The notes beneath the pieces are model-generated. The model was not told the origin of the DNA, made no database searches, and was given only the letters and a program-made list of their open reading frames with translations. Below are positions 20,021-32,400 of a stretch of DNA of 64,000 nt, piece by piece. The DNA comes from Lineolata rhizophorae (Eukaryota > Ascomycota > Dothideomycetes > Lineolatales > Lineolataceae): contig MU001675.1 in NCBI GenBank assembly GCA_010093515.1, forward strand, positions 65,032 to 129,031. Direction: 5' to 3'. Position 1 is the first letter of the stretch; each line of letters begins with the position of its first letter. The position numbers were made by a program, and so were the translations under genes.

Positions 20021-23000
20021 CTTGGCGAGTAGACAATGAGGGTTCAGAGGTCAGCCTGCTGGGCGAGGAAATAGTCGACTCCAATTGAAGTTCCTCCAGG
20101 AGCGTGAGCGCATCAACAGACGATGCGGATACATGACGGGTCGACGCTTTTTGTATGCGCTTCACGGGTTACCCTCAAGGATGGATGGCCAAGCCGGTTT
20201 TCCGAGCATATATGAAGGCAATATATGAAGAGACTGCCTCCCCGGATTTGGCAGTGTGACGGGAAGCCGGCATCGTGCTGGCGAGAAGGTTTTGCCTGGG
20301 GATCCTGTGCTGGGACCCTAAAGGTCATGTGTCCTCGATGTGGGCTGGCCATAATATGGCCAATATCGAGAAGAAAATGGGAAGGGGCTGCTGGTTGGCC
20401 TGGGCGGCCTTGGCTTGGGCTGTCAAGCATAAACGACGAGCCGCAAGCTTGGAGAGTGCGTGACGTCTTCCACCAATGGCGACGCACGTTCCCCCATGGG
20501 GAAGCGCCGGGGTGATGCCCGCTCCGAGCTGGGGCACGTGGGCCCGGTCCAATGCCAAGTTGAATGCCTCTTCGCCCGCTGGCCCGCGCCACGACTCCCC
20601 TCCCGTCCACCGCCCCGTTCGGGTAAACATGCGAAGAAACGACGGCTCTCTGCAAATTAATTGACCCCCACCCCCGGCACCCAAGGACCGCCTCACCTGC
20701 CGCCTCCTGCCCACCTTCCTCCTTGGCTTCTGCCCCAATGCTCCCTCCGAGCCCAGGCGTCGTCCGCTTATGCAATCGGTGCTTCTTACCACTGGCCTCC
20801 TTTTGGCCCACTGCGAACCCGGTCCGCGCGCCTGGATGAGCCCTGAGGACACCGCGGCGTGGCCCGTTCTTTCCTTGGTCGAGCAATAAATTCTCCTTTC
20901 GAGCTATGACGACTTATCTCCCAGAGATCCGGGCGAGTGAGAAGGTTTTTGTTTATGGCCCTCGTGCGTTTGTTTGTGATCTCTCTGAATTCCATTTGAT
21001 ATCTGTGGGTCCCGTCCTCGTCACAAGTTATGGGGAGATGTTGTCGAAACGTCTCGCTTCTATGATTTCCCAATCAATTCTTGATTTTGATGCTGTGAGG
21101 TCAATCCTTTCGTTTTAGCCCCGGAAGTCGACACACCGAGAACTGTTTTGGCCCGTCTCTCTCTGGGACTCCCCTGTCCCACCACCACACTCTCGGGCCG
21201 CCTCGTGCAGGCCATAACGGCTGAACGCTCTGATCCCTGGCCCGGCCGGCAGATTGTGTGTTAGCTGCCTGGTACAGTATCTCCATCACCGCTTGGCACC
21301 CGTGGCGTCATCCCGCAGGGAGGATTGTTTTGTTCTATAGAGACGCAAGCGCATTATCCATGCCTATCGATGGACAGACAAGTCAGCACAGCTAAGAAAC
21401 ATTGGACTCCGTTCCTGGGCACTAGAACGTTCGCGAATTGCCATGGCACACCCCCGTTTTGAAGCCTAAAGATCTTGGCGGCTAGTCAGCGTGCCTTGTC
21501 CTGCAGGAGGCCCCTCCGGCAGTAGTGGAAGTAGCACCTGGATATATGGATGCTAGCTGTCCTCGTGGATCCCGCCCTTATAGACTCCGTTGTAGAAACG
21601 GAAATGGTGGTGGCGATTCAGGACCAAATGGTCCCACTCGTCCACCTCGTGCGCTCTTTCACCTGATGTGAATTGTCGCGCCATCCTTCTAAACGGCAAG
21701 TTCGGATTTGCATTTCATAAGACTAATATTCCAACGCAACGCCTTGTGTGTCAAGCTGCATCTTAATAATCTCACACGATACTGCTAGATAAATGGATGT
21801 TTGTACTGGCTCCAGTCACCAGCTAACTGAGGAAGGGTTATTAAAAAGTTTCAGATGCTTGGCACGGGCTCTGAAGTGACGTAAGTAACGTGCTCATTGT
21901 TGCTTCGCATATGCAGTAGACGATTAACAAAATGTGGGTGTCAAAAATGCGGTCGTCGCGATCCTTGGCATCAACTTTATTGCCATCTCGGTATCCTTGG
22001 CTTAAACTCTAATTTAACATTCGACCAACGAATTAGTGAGTAAGCACCACAAAACACCTTGCAATCAACCCGTTATTTAGTCGACACTGTTTCCCTTGGA
22101 ATTGTTGTTGTGGAGTTACCTAGCTCTTCCTGGGATGTCATTTGTTGAACATGCCCCATGATTCGTGCATCCAAACCTGCACTTATCACCACCTTGCGTC
22201 GGTTTCGCAGCCGTGCTTCTCCCATTTGCAGTCCGTTCCGCTTCTTACGAGGCAAACCTGAACTTTGCGAACATGCGATGCCGAAATGCGAAAGAGTCAC
22301 GAGTGGGGAGGAGATTGCTGAACTTTCACGTCTCGTTGGTTGGCTGAATGGTTAGCGGCACGGGTAAAAGTGAACATTGAAGCGACGGGACGCGAGGCGC
22401 TAACTCAGAAGTGAGGGCTGGCTCATAGACCGAACAGTGGTTCAACAGATCAGGGGACCTGCAGCAAAGAGGAATGCATAGAACTAATCAGCCTTTTCCC
22501 TTGGAATTCTCCAATAGTTGCATGCAGGCACTAAGGCTTTTTATGCAACTTCCAATCAAACGTACTACTACGCGCAGATGTTATTGTCTATTAAAATAGG
22601 CTATCCCGGCAAACATTGGCACTTCCTTAGCCACCTACTATTCTATGCCCAACGCCCTAAACCCAGCCCAGAAAATCACGCCAGCTTGAACCCAGTTTTC
22701 CAAGCAGAAAATCACTCTACAGGATATCCCATCGAGCCCCTATCGAACCAAGTCCCGCCGCGCCTCTTCCAAGTCCCTCCTCCTCCTCGCCGACCCACCA
22801 TACTGACTCGAACTCAAGCCCTTGCTCCCCGCCCTTCTAGTCGTCGAGGGCGTGTCTCCGAGGGGAATAACATACCCCGGCGGCACCACAGCGTATGCGA
22901 CACCCGCCGGCGGTCTCAGGAACAGCGCCGCCGCGGCGAAGAGGATTTTCCGAGGAGCGCCGCCGCTATTTGAGTTGGCGTGATGTCGTTGCTCGTCTTG

Positions 23001-24796
23001 CTGCCGTTGGCTTTGATGCTGCCGATGTAGCCATTGTTGCTCTTGTTGCCGCTGCGGGTTTTCGAGCAGGTGCCCCCTTGGATCTTGTTGCTGCTGTTGT
23101 GGTGGTGCGCCGTACGAGAAAGGGACGGCCGGGTTGCTGAGAGGGATTTCCGGGTTTGCTGGAGAAGGAGTCGCGACGCAGCTGGGCACGGCCGGATGGA
23201 GAGAGGAATGAAGGCAGTGAAAGCTCGATTTGCGGAGGTACGGCCTATTGGCTCGAGCGCCGCATGCATTTTAGGTACATACATAAGTAGTCGTAATATT
23301 GCGTGGTATTGTGGTCTTGACGCTTGCGGAGAAGCTTTGGTGCCTTTTGGGGGCCTTCTAGATGTAAACGAGCGCTGGAAATGTGGGTGTGGGTGCGAAG
23401 TAATGGGCTTCAACACAATAAAGGTTCCTTCGCCTTTATATTTTAAGCCCTTTGAAACGTCTGGGTGGGAATCAGAACCTTGATCTGCTATGACTCTGAC
23501 GTTGACCCGTAAGTAGACAGTGAAGTGTCGGTTAGGTACGTACATTAAACGCTCTGTGAACTACGGTTCGACGTGTAGCAGTGTGATTGCTATAAGCGGG
23601 TTTCATTGCACGATAATTGAACTGACTCAGTTCTTTATATTCTTACACCTAGGATTCCCGCAAACGTTTAGAAATAATAACTTTTTTTTTTTTACGTAGT
23701 TGACCTGCTCGCCCCTTTTACTTTGGCTTAATCTCAGTATAAATGTCAATAGTTTTGATCAACTCTGTACGGATAAGCTTAAATCAACTAGGGTCGAACT
23801 CAGCTCGACCATCTGCACGGAAGCGTCAAGATATAAAGCCAAAGTATGGCTCAAGTAGTCCAGAAAAAAGCAACTATTCAACATCGGGATGCGTTTCGAA
23901 GGTAATTGCAAGGAAAAAAAAGACTAATACCCTCTTTCTTGATCCCCACGCCCCACCCTCACCCTCTCTCTGCACTCACATAAATGAGCCGCCGAAAAAG
24001 CGTTAGCCAATCCATTTTCGCATCAAAAGGCGATGCACACATCCCACCCAAAGGAGCAGGCAAGACGCTTTCTCCGCGGGTGGCTCGAGCTCTGACGGTT
24101 GCCCGGCGCGGCGAAGCTTAGTTTTATCTACGTATCAGTCCGCTCCGCCCCCGCCAAGTCAGCCAGCAATTTGGCTCCGCGGACTGCTTGGCCTACCGCA
24201 TAGCAATCAATAAATTGGTAGGGGTAAAAAAAAAGAAATACTCGAGGCCAATTGCGCCGGGCGGGCAAGACGCCAGAGGGGCCGCCTTATTGCTTTTCGA
24301 CACTTCGGCTGCCAAGGGGCGGGAGGATATGTATCAGGCGCTATGTAGTACGTGAGGCTGCTCCAATGGTCTCGGCCCCACCGGCCATGCCCGGGGCCGC
24401 ACCCACCGCGGCCGGGGTCGAGCCGCGCCTTCAATGAGAGGGACTAAGCCCTGACATGTGCTATCACAAGTGATACTCAGGGAGTTGGGAGTTGAAGTCA
24501 TTGAAGCATTCGGCGATCTGAAGACTGCTTTCCCCGTTTTGCTATCATGTTGTTGGTTTTACACATCTAGAAGTCAAGCGATGGTCGACCCTGGGATATT
24601 TTCGCAGCGCAACAATCAAAAGCTTAAAAAAGCGAAAGAAGAACGCCAACCCCACCAAATAGTCTTTGAACCCGCCTGGTAACCCATCCGAGAGAAAAAT
24701 GAGCATTTACATCACTTCATCAGCTCCTAGAGAAACCATGTACAAGAATCCTTGGGAGAAAAAGAAAAGGAAAGGAGACATAAAGGCCAAGGGTGC
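20021..24796. other. Gene-poor 4.8 kb between AA9 and nitrate transporter genes
   Basis: No gene is supported. The left part is the AA9 promoter, with CTGGGG at 20296-20301 and 20529-20534 and CCGGGG at 20507-20512. A Gln-rich minus-strand frame at 22740-23189 has no ATG, and an overlapping frame ending at 22916 has no family features. A 12-T run is at 23682-23693. A TCCGCGGA palindrome is at 24176-24183. Composition shifts from GC-rich (20.2-20.9 kb) to AT-rich (21.7-22.1 and 23.6-24.0 kb). Confidence 0.5.
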
Positions 24797-26404
24797 TTAG
24801 CGACCGCCGATCTGGCCCTTGGGGATGGGCCTGATCCAGCTGACGGCGAGGTTGATGGCGATGAAGAAGACGCCAATGATCCAGATGCCCTGATGATAGT
24901 TGCCAGTGAAGCGGAAGATGACGGCGAAGATGACGCCGCCAAGATTGCCCGAAGCGCCGACTAGACCGGAAACGATACCTGTTCGAGCTTTGGTTAGTAC
25001 GATGTGCTTCCTCTTTCTTTTTTTTTTTTTTTTTTTGGTGTGTGTGCAAGGGCGTAGCGGCGGAAAGAGTATGATTAACTCACCATTGGCGTAGGGGTGG
25101 ACGTGCGGGACGAGAGAGAAGTTGGCGCCGTTGCCGGCGTCCATGAAGACCGCGAGGCCGAGCACGAGGCCGATCATCATGCCGAGCTCGGTGGGGTCCT
25201 TCAGGCCGATGGCGAGGCAGAAGCAGCCGGCGATGACGCCGACAAAGTGGATCCAGAGCTTCTTGGCCCACAGGCTGCCGTTAGTGTACTTGTACAGCAG
25301 GTCGCTGACGATGCCGCCGAGCGGGCGGAAGAGGACGTTGACGAGGCCGAACATGGCCGCCCACCGGCCCGACTGCGTCTGGCCAAGTTCTAGGTTCTTG
25401 TTGTAGTAGGCGCCTAGGATCGAGTTGATGGCGAGCTCGCCGCCGAATGAGTTGACGTAGCAGGCGGCCAGGACGAGCGACTGCGGTGACGCCATGACCT
25501 TGAGGATCTCGAGCACCGTGGGGTTCTGCACCGACTCGTGGTGGTATTGATCAATGACGACGGCCTCGCCGACGGCGACAGTGCCGGCCTCCTGGTCCGA
25601 CGACGCGTCCTTCTTGTCCTCGGCCGGCACCTTGTCGAGGTGGCCGCCCTGATTGCTGACGATACCACCGTGGTTGTGCTCCTCCTCGATATTGCGGTCG
25701 AGATTCTGCATGCGGTTGGCCCAGGCGCCCGTGGGCGTGTCGGGGCAAAGGAAGATCATGCCGAGCGCGCACGCCGTGATGAGGATGAAGGGCACGATGA
25801 AAGCGACGCGCCAGGCGACGTGTGGGGTGAGCCCGCGGTCGCCGACTAGGGAGTCGTAGATTGCCGGCATGGCGAAGTAGGTGATGCCACCGCCAGCGTT
25901 GCCGAAGCCGCCTGTAAGGGCGTTCGCAGTGCCGACGACGTTCTTGTCGAAGAAGCCGGTCGACCACACCTGGCAGGGGACGAAAGTGGCGCCAAGGATG
26001 CCGACGAAGAAGCGGAGGATGATGAGGCCAGTCGCGTTGGTGACGGTACCAGCAAGGGCGGTCGGGATGGCGCCGGTGAGTAGCAGGCCGGCGAAGACGA
26101 GGCGCGGGCCGAAGCGGTCACAGAGCGGGCCGGAGACGAGACGGACGAGCAGCGTCGCGGTGAGGGCCAGGATGTTGGAGTTGGCGATCTCCTTCTGGGA
26201 CAGGTGCAGATCCGCTTTGATCGTCTTGGTCATGAGAGGCGGGAACGCATACCAAGACCAGAAGGCAATCAGGAAGCCCATCCAGGCGAAGGTGAATACT
26301 CGTCCGTACATGTCGATGGGGTTCAGGGCCGGAATAGACCGAGCCTTCTTGTTGATGGGGTTGACCTCAGGGGCCTGAACGAGCAGGGTCGGGGAGAAGC
26401 CCAT
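24797..26404 (-). CDS. crnA: High-affinity nitrate/nitrite transporter (MFS, NNP family)
   Basis: Plasma-membrane proton symporter for nitrate and nitrite, related to Aspergillus CrnA/NrtB and Neurospora NIT-10. Two exons, 25084-26404 and 24797-24978, give 500 residues; the 105-nt intron has GTGAGT, an ACTAACC branch site and an AG end. About twelve hydrophobic segments are visible. Both nitrate signatures are present: GGFGNAGGG (about residue 170) and GASGNLGGV near the C-terminus, plus the MFS motif GPLCDRFGPR. A large hydrophilic loop (about 235-290, with EEEHNHGG) is typical of fungal members. No nitrate or nitrite reductase is adjacent, so the assimilation genes are not clustered in this window. 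Confidence 0.94.
   Translation of the reverse strand: MGFSPTLLVQAPEVNPINKKARSIPALNPIDMYGRVFTFAWMGFLIAFWSWYAFPPLMTKTIKADLHLSQKEIANSNILALTATLLVRLVSGPLCDRFGPRLVFAGLLLTGAIPTALAGTVTNATGLIILRFFVGILGATFVPCQVWSTGFFDKNVVGTANALTGGFGNAGGGITYFAMPAIYDSLVGDRGLTPHVAWRVAFIVPFILITACALGMIFLCPDTPTGAWANRMQNLDRNIEEEHNHGGIVSNQGGHLDKVPAEDKKDASSDQEAGTVAVGEAVVIDQYHHESVQNPTVLEILKVMASPQSLVLAACYVNSFGGELAINSILGAYYNKNLELGQTQSGRWAAMFGLVNVLFRPLGGIVSDLLYKYTNGSLWAKKLWIHFVGVIAGCFCLAIGLKDPTELGMMIGLVLGLAVFMDAGNGANFSLVPHVHPYANGELIILFPPLRPCTHTKKKKKKRKRKHIVLTKARTGIVSGLVGASGNLGGVIFAVIFRFTGNYHQGIWIIGVFFIAINLAVSWIRPIPKGQIGGR
24979..25083 (-). other. In-frame, stop-free intron of the nitrate transporter
   Basis: 105 nt, a multiple of three, with no in-frame stop. 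If retained it would add 35 residues, including a Lys/Arg-rich stretch from a poly-A run, just before the second nitrate signature. Confidence 0.75.
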
Positions 26405-29400
26405 TGTTGCGGCGGTGGTAAAACGAATTGAACGATACTACAGCAGCAGCTGAGAAAAGAACGATAGGACCGTAGGTAGAGCCCTGGGGTGATTGTTGTG
26501 GCAGTGGTGGAACTACTGTAAAGTGAATGAAACAAAGGCTGCTTCGCTGTCGACAGGGAGCTCGTTGCTGCTCGAGCTGGGAGCTGTTCGACTTGCTGCT
26601 TGCTGATGATGCTCGAATCCTGGGGTGGAACAAGGAGCCTTTGATATAGTTTTCGAGCCTGTGCACCAACCCTAGACTCCCGAAGCGCTCGACAGCATGT
26701 GAGATCTCCGGCAAAAGCGCGCGTGCAAAGAAAGCGCCCACCCACGCAACCCAGATCTCGCTCCGCGGACTAGGGCGACGGGGGCGGAGTCAGATCGGCC
26801 AATGGGGAGCTAGCCGGACACGGGCCGAGGGGATCCCTGCGCGGGTTGGGTCCGCCAAGCCTATCGCTGGTTGGTCCCGCCGAGACCCCCGCTTCTCCCG
26901 CTCCGAGGGCTCACACCCACAACCCACACCCGCGGCCCTCACCCGCCGGTGGCCCAAGGGCCGCTGGCTGGACGGAGCCGCGGAGATGGGCCGGTCCTCG
27001 GCGCCAAGCCCAGTGCCGCCCGCCGCGCACGCCCGCACACGCGGCCCGTGCGGCCAATCCACTCTGGCGGGGCCACGCCCCTTATCTCTGTGGCGCATCG
27101 CAAATTTCCCTTCTAGGCCATGGCGGCGGCGTCGTGCCGTCGACGTACATTTCCGCGGCTGCGCACCGCGATCTCCCCGGCAGGCAGAGCATGCATCTCG
27201 GGCGTGGGGGTGGGAGCCGGCCGAGCTTGGTTGCCGCACTCGAACCCTTGGCCGCCGCCACGTGCGGCTCGCTGTGCATACGGTACGTACATACTTCCGC
27301 GGCTTGCGCCTGGGAACTCCCCTGCACGGTGCCCGACCTCGTGCTTCCATAGCTTCAGGAACGTCGACGGCCATGGTGACGAGCATACTTCTGAGTGGCT
27401 TCATGTGATCCCTGCGCACTCACCTGCATGCGTAGAACGTGGCAAACCCCAGATTCTTTTTTTTTTCTTTCGGTTTTGCCTCCAGGTCGAAGTTGATGTC
27501 TCCAGAGCTGTTTCGCTTTCTCTGCCTGGGCCAAGAAGGCGCCGTTGCACGGCCCCGGCTTCAAACTCGTGCCATGGGGGAGGCGTCGTCAGTGCGCAGT
27601 CAAATTTCCCGGAGATCGGTTCCTAGCCTTCTAAGAATGCGATATCGTAGTGAAGCCCGACGCACCCTAGTCGCCTCGCCGTCTTGTTTGCTTGCGTGAT
27701 CAGCTCGCCATGGATATTGTCATGAGCCATGAAAGAGGTTTCCACATTGTCGATCACTCAAACAAGCGCACTTGGATAGGCCGTCAACTTATCGGCAGCC
27801 CAATAGCGGAATCAGCTGTCCGCGTTGCTCTCCCACGCCAGAGATACCCTAGTCGGCATTCAAACTAACAGCAAGACCCTGAAGATATCTCAGGACCGAT
27901 TTGAAATCAAGGGTCCGCCGATCGATCCGCTTCGGTTGCGGCCAGCCTCGCCTATCGAGATTTCTGGGAAGATTGGAGCGAGCAAGATACACATCCTAGG
28001 ACAGATGGCGGCGACCAGTGCAAAACAATCTTAACACCCTCATTGATTGTGACTCTTCCTACCCAATAAGACCATCCCGACTCGTGCACCCTCGATACCG
28101 GGCGGGTATCACGCCCAGAACGTCAAGAAATCAGAGACAAGTCAGAGCTCACGAGAGACATGTGGCTCGGACTAACAAACGGCGATCCCTTGTTCAGCTG
28201 GGCGGGGACGTTAATTGCTTTTTGCAATCGTTTGCGTCAACGGCCGGCCGCGGAGGTTGTTCTCTTGGAGACCTGTGCTCGCTTTCTCCCGTACTCCGCT
28301 CCGCTCTGCTCACGTGCCAACACGTCTGACGGCTCTGACTAGGCGGACTCATTTCGCGGTCTAGACCCTTCGCTGGCGTTCTATGGCCCCGTGCAGCGTC
28401 CGGCTTCCTCTCCGTGCTGATTTTCGCAGGGTGGCCTCTGCGCTCGTACGTGGTCAATACGTAGTTTCTTCCGAAGAAGCCCATGAGCCAAATCCGCGCA
28501 GTGATGCGGAGAAGATAGATTTGCGACGGTGAGTGGAAGAAATGACATGGAAATTGTAGATCGACGTGCGAGTGGTTGGACGTCAGAATTTTCGACAAGA
28601 ATTGGAGCCAGGGATACGTAGAGACGATAGGGCCAGCCCACAGGACGCCGAACAACAGGTGAAGGAGACCGGCAAAATCGTATCCAAAATTAGCCTACCT
28701 AATACTGAATAGAACCATACTTCCTTTTCACTCGTCTTCGTACACTCCGGACTGAGTGTCAGTAACACAGAAAAGAGCTGAAAGAAAGGACATAAGGGAA
28801 GACATCGAACGCCGAGCGGCAACACGCGCAAACCCCGACGTTGTACCAGGAAAGGAGCGTCGAAGAACAGCTAAACAAGCAAAGAGTGGAAATACATCGC
28901 AGTGTGAAATTCGTTCCTCACTCATTTGCCAAAGCGTACAATAGAACAAAGATGCTTGTCAATTCGCGCCGAAGAACCGTGGGACCCAACGCCAAAGGAT
29001 GGAAGGAAGCACTCCGATGCAGCCAGCGTTATAAAAACAGGTCGTCAGTGTTAGTATCTTATCCCATCATCCGCAGCCGTGTCAGTAGTAGATAGATCGA
29101 CTCAAGTTCAGGTATAGACGCCTTCATCCGAAAACAAACGCCACGACGGCCGCCTTCCTCGCATCTCATGTAGGCCGCTGTGCGCTTTTTCGACGATGAA
29201 CTCACAACCTGCAGACTGTAAAAGAAGACATGATACCAAAAGACTGGCCCACAATATGCTTAAGGTATGAAATCTTAGACGAAATAGTCAAACGTAGCTC
29301 CCACCACAAACAACTTTCGAGAGCTAAAAATTGGACACAGAACATCATGCCCTATTTCACGACACAAAATACTCGGCTCAAAATCCCGAAAGAGATATTC

Positions 29401-29487
29401 AACCAGCGCCATGCACCTCGCTCCTCACCAAAACTCGCATGTCCCTCTCAAAATCCCGATCCGCGCCGTCCCATCACATCCTCACAC
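26405..29487. other. Gene-free 3.1 kb: nitrate transporter promoter and MAPKKK 3' flank
   Basis: The left 500 bp is the transporter promoter, with a NIT4/NirA-type site at 26761-26769 and GATA-factor motifs at 26462-26467 and 26861-26866. 26.8-27.4 kb is GC-rich with shadow frames on both strands. 28.3-29.4 kb is AT-richer. No gene, RNA or mobile element recognised. Confidence 0.5.
26761..26769. promoter_or_regulatory. NIT4/NirA-type nitrate regulator site
   Basis: CTCCGCGGA contains both the Neurospora NIT4 palindrome TCCGCGGA and the Aspergillus NirA consensus CTCCGHGG. It lies about 357 bp before the transporter start codon, with CGATAG-type GATA motifs on both sides for NIT2/AreA. The same 8-mer also occurs at 12, 24176 and inside the MAPKKK at 31733, so position, not mere presence, supports the call. 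Confidence 0.5.
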
Positions 29488-32400
29488 TCACACACCAGGC
29501 GGGCCGGCTAGGTTCGCGTTCGCCGGCTGGTACGACGTCTTGTCGGCCAAGTGCTTGATCTTCGCATACAACTCCGTGTCGAAAAAATTGAAGTTCTTGT
29601 CCCAGAAGCAGAAGGGTGAGCGCAGCAGCGTCTCGGCGGGAGGGCGATCGCCAGGGTCGCTACACAACGTCCAACAAACCATATCAGCAACTCGAAAAAG
29701 CGAGGGAAAGGAAAGGAAAACGTACACGGTGAAACAGTCCAGAATAAAGCTAATCGCCCCCGGGCTGATCGACTGCGAGACCCGGTCCGGAATCGGCGGC
29801 GCCTCGTTGAGCGAGCCGAGCTTATAGATGGCGCCGATGGCCTCCTCCTTGCTCCAGGGCCGCTCGCCGGCGAACATCTCGAGCACGACGCAGCCCAGGG
29901 ACCAGATGTCGACCTTAGCCGAGTATCCCTGGCCCTGGGAGCGCACCACCTCGGGCGCCATCCAGAAGACGGAGCCTTGCATGTTGTTGGTGCTGTCGTT
30001 GACGTAGATGTCATTGGACCGCTTCGAGATGCCGAAGTCGGAGATTTTGCACGTGCCGTCGATGTCGAGCAAGATGTTGTCCGCCTTGAGGTCGCGGTGT
30101 AGGATGCCCTCACCGTGCAGGTACGCCAGCCCCTGCAGGGTCTGCCGCGTCAGGCTCGATACCACATTCTCCATGAACGGCCCGTGCTTGCGGTAGCACG
30201 ACCCGATGCTGCCGCCGGAGATGTACTCGAGAAAGATGGAGATAGAGAACTCTTTCCGCTCGCAGCCCAGGTACTGCACGATGTTGTTGTGGTCCAGGTG
30301 CTGCATCGTATCGATCTCCTGGTCCAGCGACTTGACCATCTCCTTGATCTTGTCCTTGTCCTGCCCGGCCGCCTTGGGGTTCACCTCAACCTGCTTGACC
30401 GCGATGAGCTCCGACGTCGTCATGTTAATACCAAGGTACACGCGGCCAAAGGTACCCTTGCCGATGAGCTGACCGCGCATCCAGCGGAACGTCGGCTGAC
30501 GCTGCGGCATCGGCAAATTGTCCTGGGGGATCGTCTCTAGCTGGAACAGACGACTGCCACGTGGCGGTCGCACCTGCTCGATGCGCGCGCCAAACATCTT
30601 TGTGCTCTTCCGCCTGACGATATCTCCCTTCTTAATCGTGTTCAGACGCGCCGGCCCGCCCGTCGGCGCACCCATCATCGTCTCTCCACCATCTGGATTC
30701 CGATACGCACCCTTGACAGCCTCGCGAATCGACTTCGTCCTCCCCAGTCCTCCCGCCTTGCGCATATTCCGCTGCGCAACCGACTGCAGCGTGTCCTTAC
30801 CCTTCACGAGCGACACGCCACTGGTCTCTGCCACCGGGCCGCCCGCATACGAGTCATTCTCGTCTGCGCTCGACAGCGGCGTTACCGATCGGCTATCCAC
30901 CAACTGCGTCGGCTTCGGATACGCGCTGCGCTCCATCGACGGCGACGTCGGCGAGTTGGCCACGCCCATATCTCCCGCGCCCCGCCCGCTTCCCGCCGTC
31001 ATAGGCTCGCCCTCCTCCTCCGGCAGCATTTGCTGGTCGAGGTCAACGCCCGGGAAGAACTCGTCGAGGTTCTCCACGAGCTGCTCGGCCGGTGGACGCG
31101 CAGCCCACACGTCGCTGGCGAATGACTGCCTGCGCGGATCGACGTGGAAGCGCAACGACTCATCCGGCGATTCAGCCGACCAAGCCGTGCTAGCCGCCGA
31201 CTGCGGGATGCCGCTAGGCCCGCCGACTGCCGACGGATAGTCGCGGGAGACGTCGCTTTCGGGCCCGTCGGTATCGACTGCACTGTGGTGGTCGACGGCC
31301 GACGATACCGTGCCCGCCGTGTGCGGCGACTGGATCTGGACCTTTGAGCGCGATGTTTTGAGCGTCAGCGACGGGCGCTGGCCGCGCTCGGGCGAGTCGT
31401 CCAGGTCCCGGCGCATCTTGTGCGCGGCCTCGTGCGTCATGGGCACCGGCCCCGCGGGCTTGAGAGTGGGCGCGCCTTCGTCCGCCGGCCCGAGGCCCGT
31501 GGGTGTTGCTCCCTTGTTCTTGGCCAGTGGCATCGCGAACAGGCCATCGTCCGAGTCCTCGTCGGACTCCTGCGGCGCAATCACGGGGCTCTTGGAAAAC
31601 TCGACGGGCGTTTCCTTGAAGTCTAAGTCCGGGCCGTGTGAGCGGCGAGACGCGAAGCGGTGCAGCGTCTGGTTGCGAGGTGGATGCGCGGTCGAAGGGC
31701 TGACCTCCGGTGAGGGCACGCGACCGATCGATTCCGCGGACTCTTGATCGCGCAACTTTGCGACGGCCGGGTTCATGGCCGCGACAGAAGGGTTGAGCGG
31801 CACGCCGGACTGCAGCATCGGCGGCATCGGCTTTTGATTGAAATGGAATTGCTCGTTCATGGCCACGTCGTCCGGGTTCTCTTCTTCATAGTCAGGAACT
31901 CTGAACGGGACGTGGCCTTTGCTCATGGTGAAGCTTGGACTGCGCGGTGACCCACCTGGACTGCCGGTCCTCGAACCCGGCTGGGCTGTCTGGCCGAAGC
32001 CGATTGCCTGTAGAGCGCGCTGCGACGTTGCACTCGTGGCTCCATCGGATGAGCTCGGCGGCACCGGTAGGCAATCGTCACCACTGCCTGCTTTAGGTCC
32101 AGCAGATAATGGCGAGTTGCCAGCACCAATGGATGCGCCGAGCTTGGTCATACCAAGCAGAGCGCCAGTGATCCCGGAGCTTGCTATAGGGGCGTCCGGT
32201 ATAGCCTTCCGGAACCCAGCCCTCTGCTCCGAGGACCGGCGCTTCTGCTCGTCGAACTCGCTCCACGAAGTTTTGACCCTGTGGCTGGTCGAAGGTTTGC
32301 GTCTCGAGTCGGCCTTGCGGAGTGTGTCCGATCCCGGCGGAACTGGAGGCGCCTCCCGGAGCGGAACCAACGGCTTCTTGCTCGCACCATCTATGGCAAC

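Noticed and set aside
22740-23189. Gln-rich minus-strand frame
   Set aside because: No ATG anywhere in the frame and no acceptable upstream exon found; low complexity.
22916-23286. ATG-started minus-strand frame with a basic, presequence-like head
   Set aside because: Overlaps the Gln-rich frame and ends in repeats of Ser/Asn/Lys; no conserved motif.
23777-23790. tRNA B-box-like GTCGAACTC and similar motifs
   Set aside because: No matching A-box or cloverleaf pairing nearby; no tRNA gene is supported in the window.
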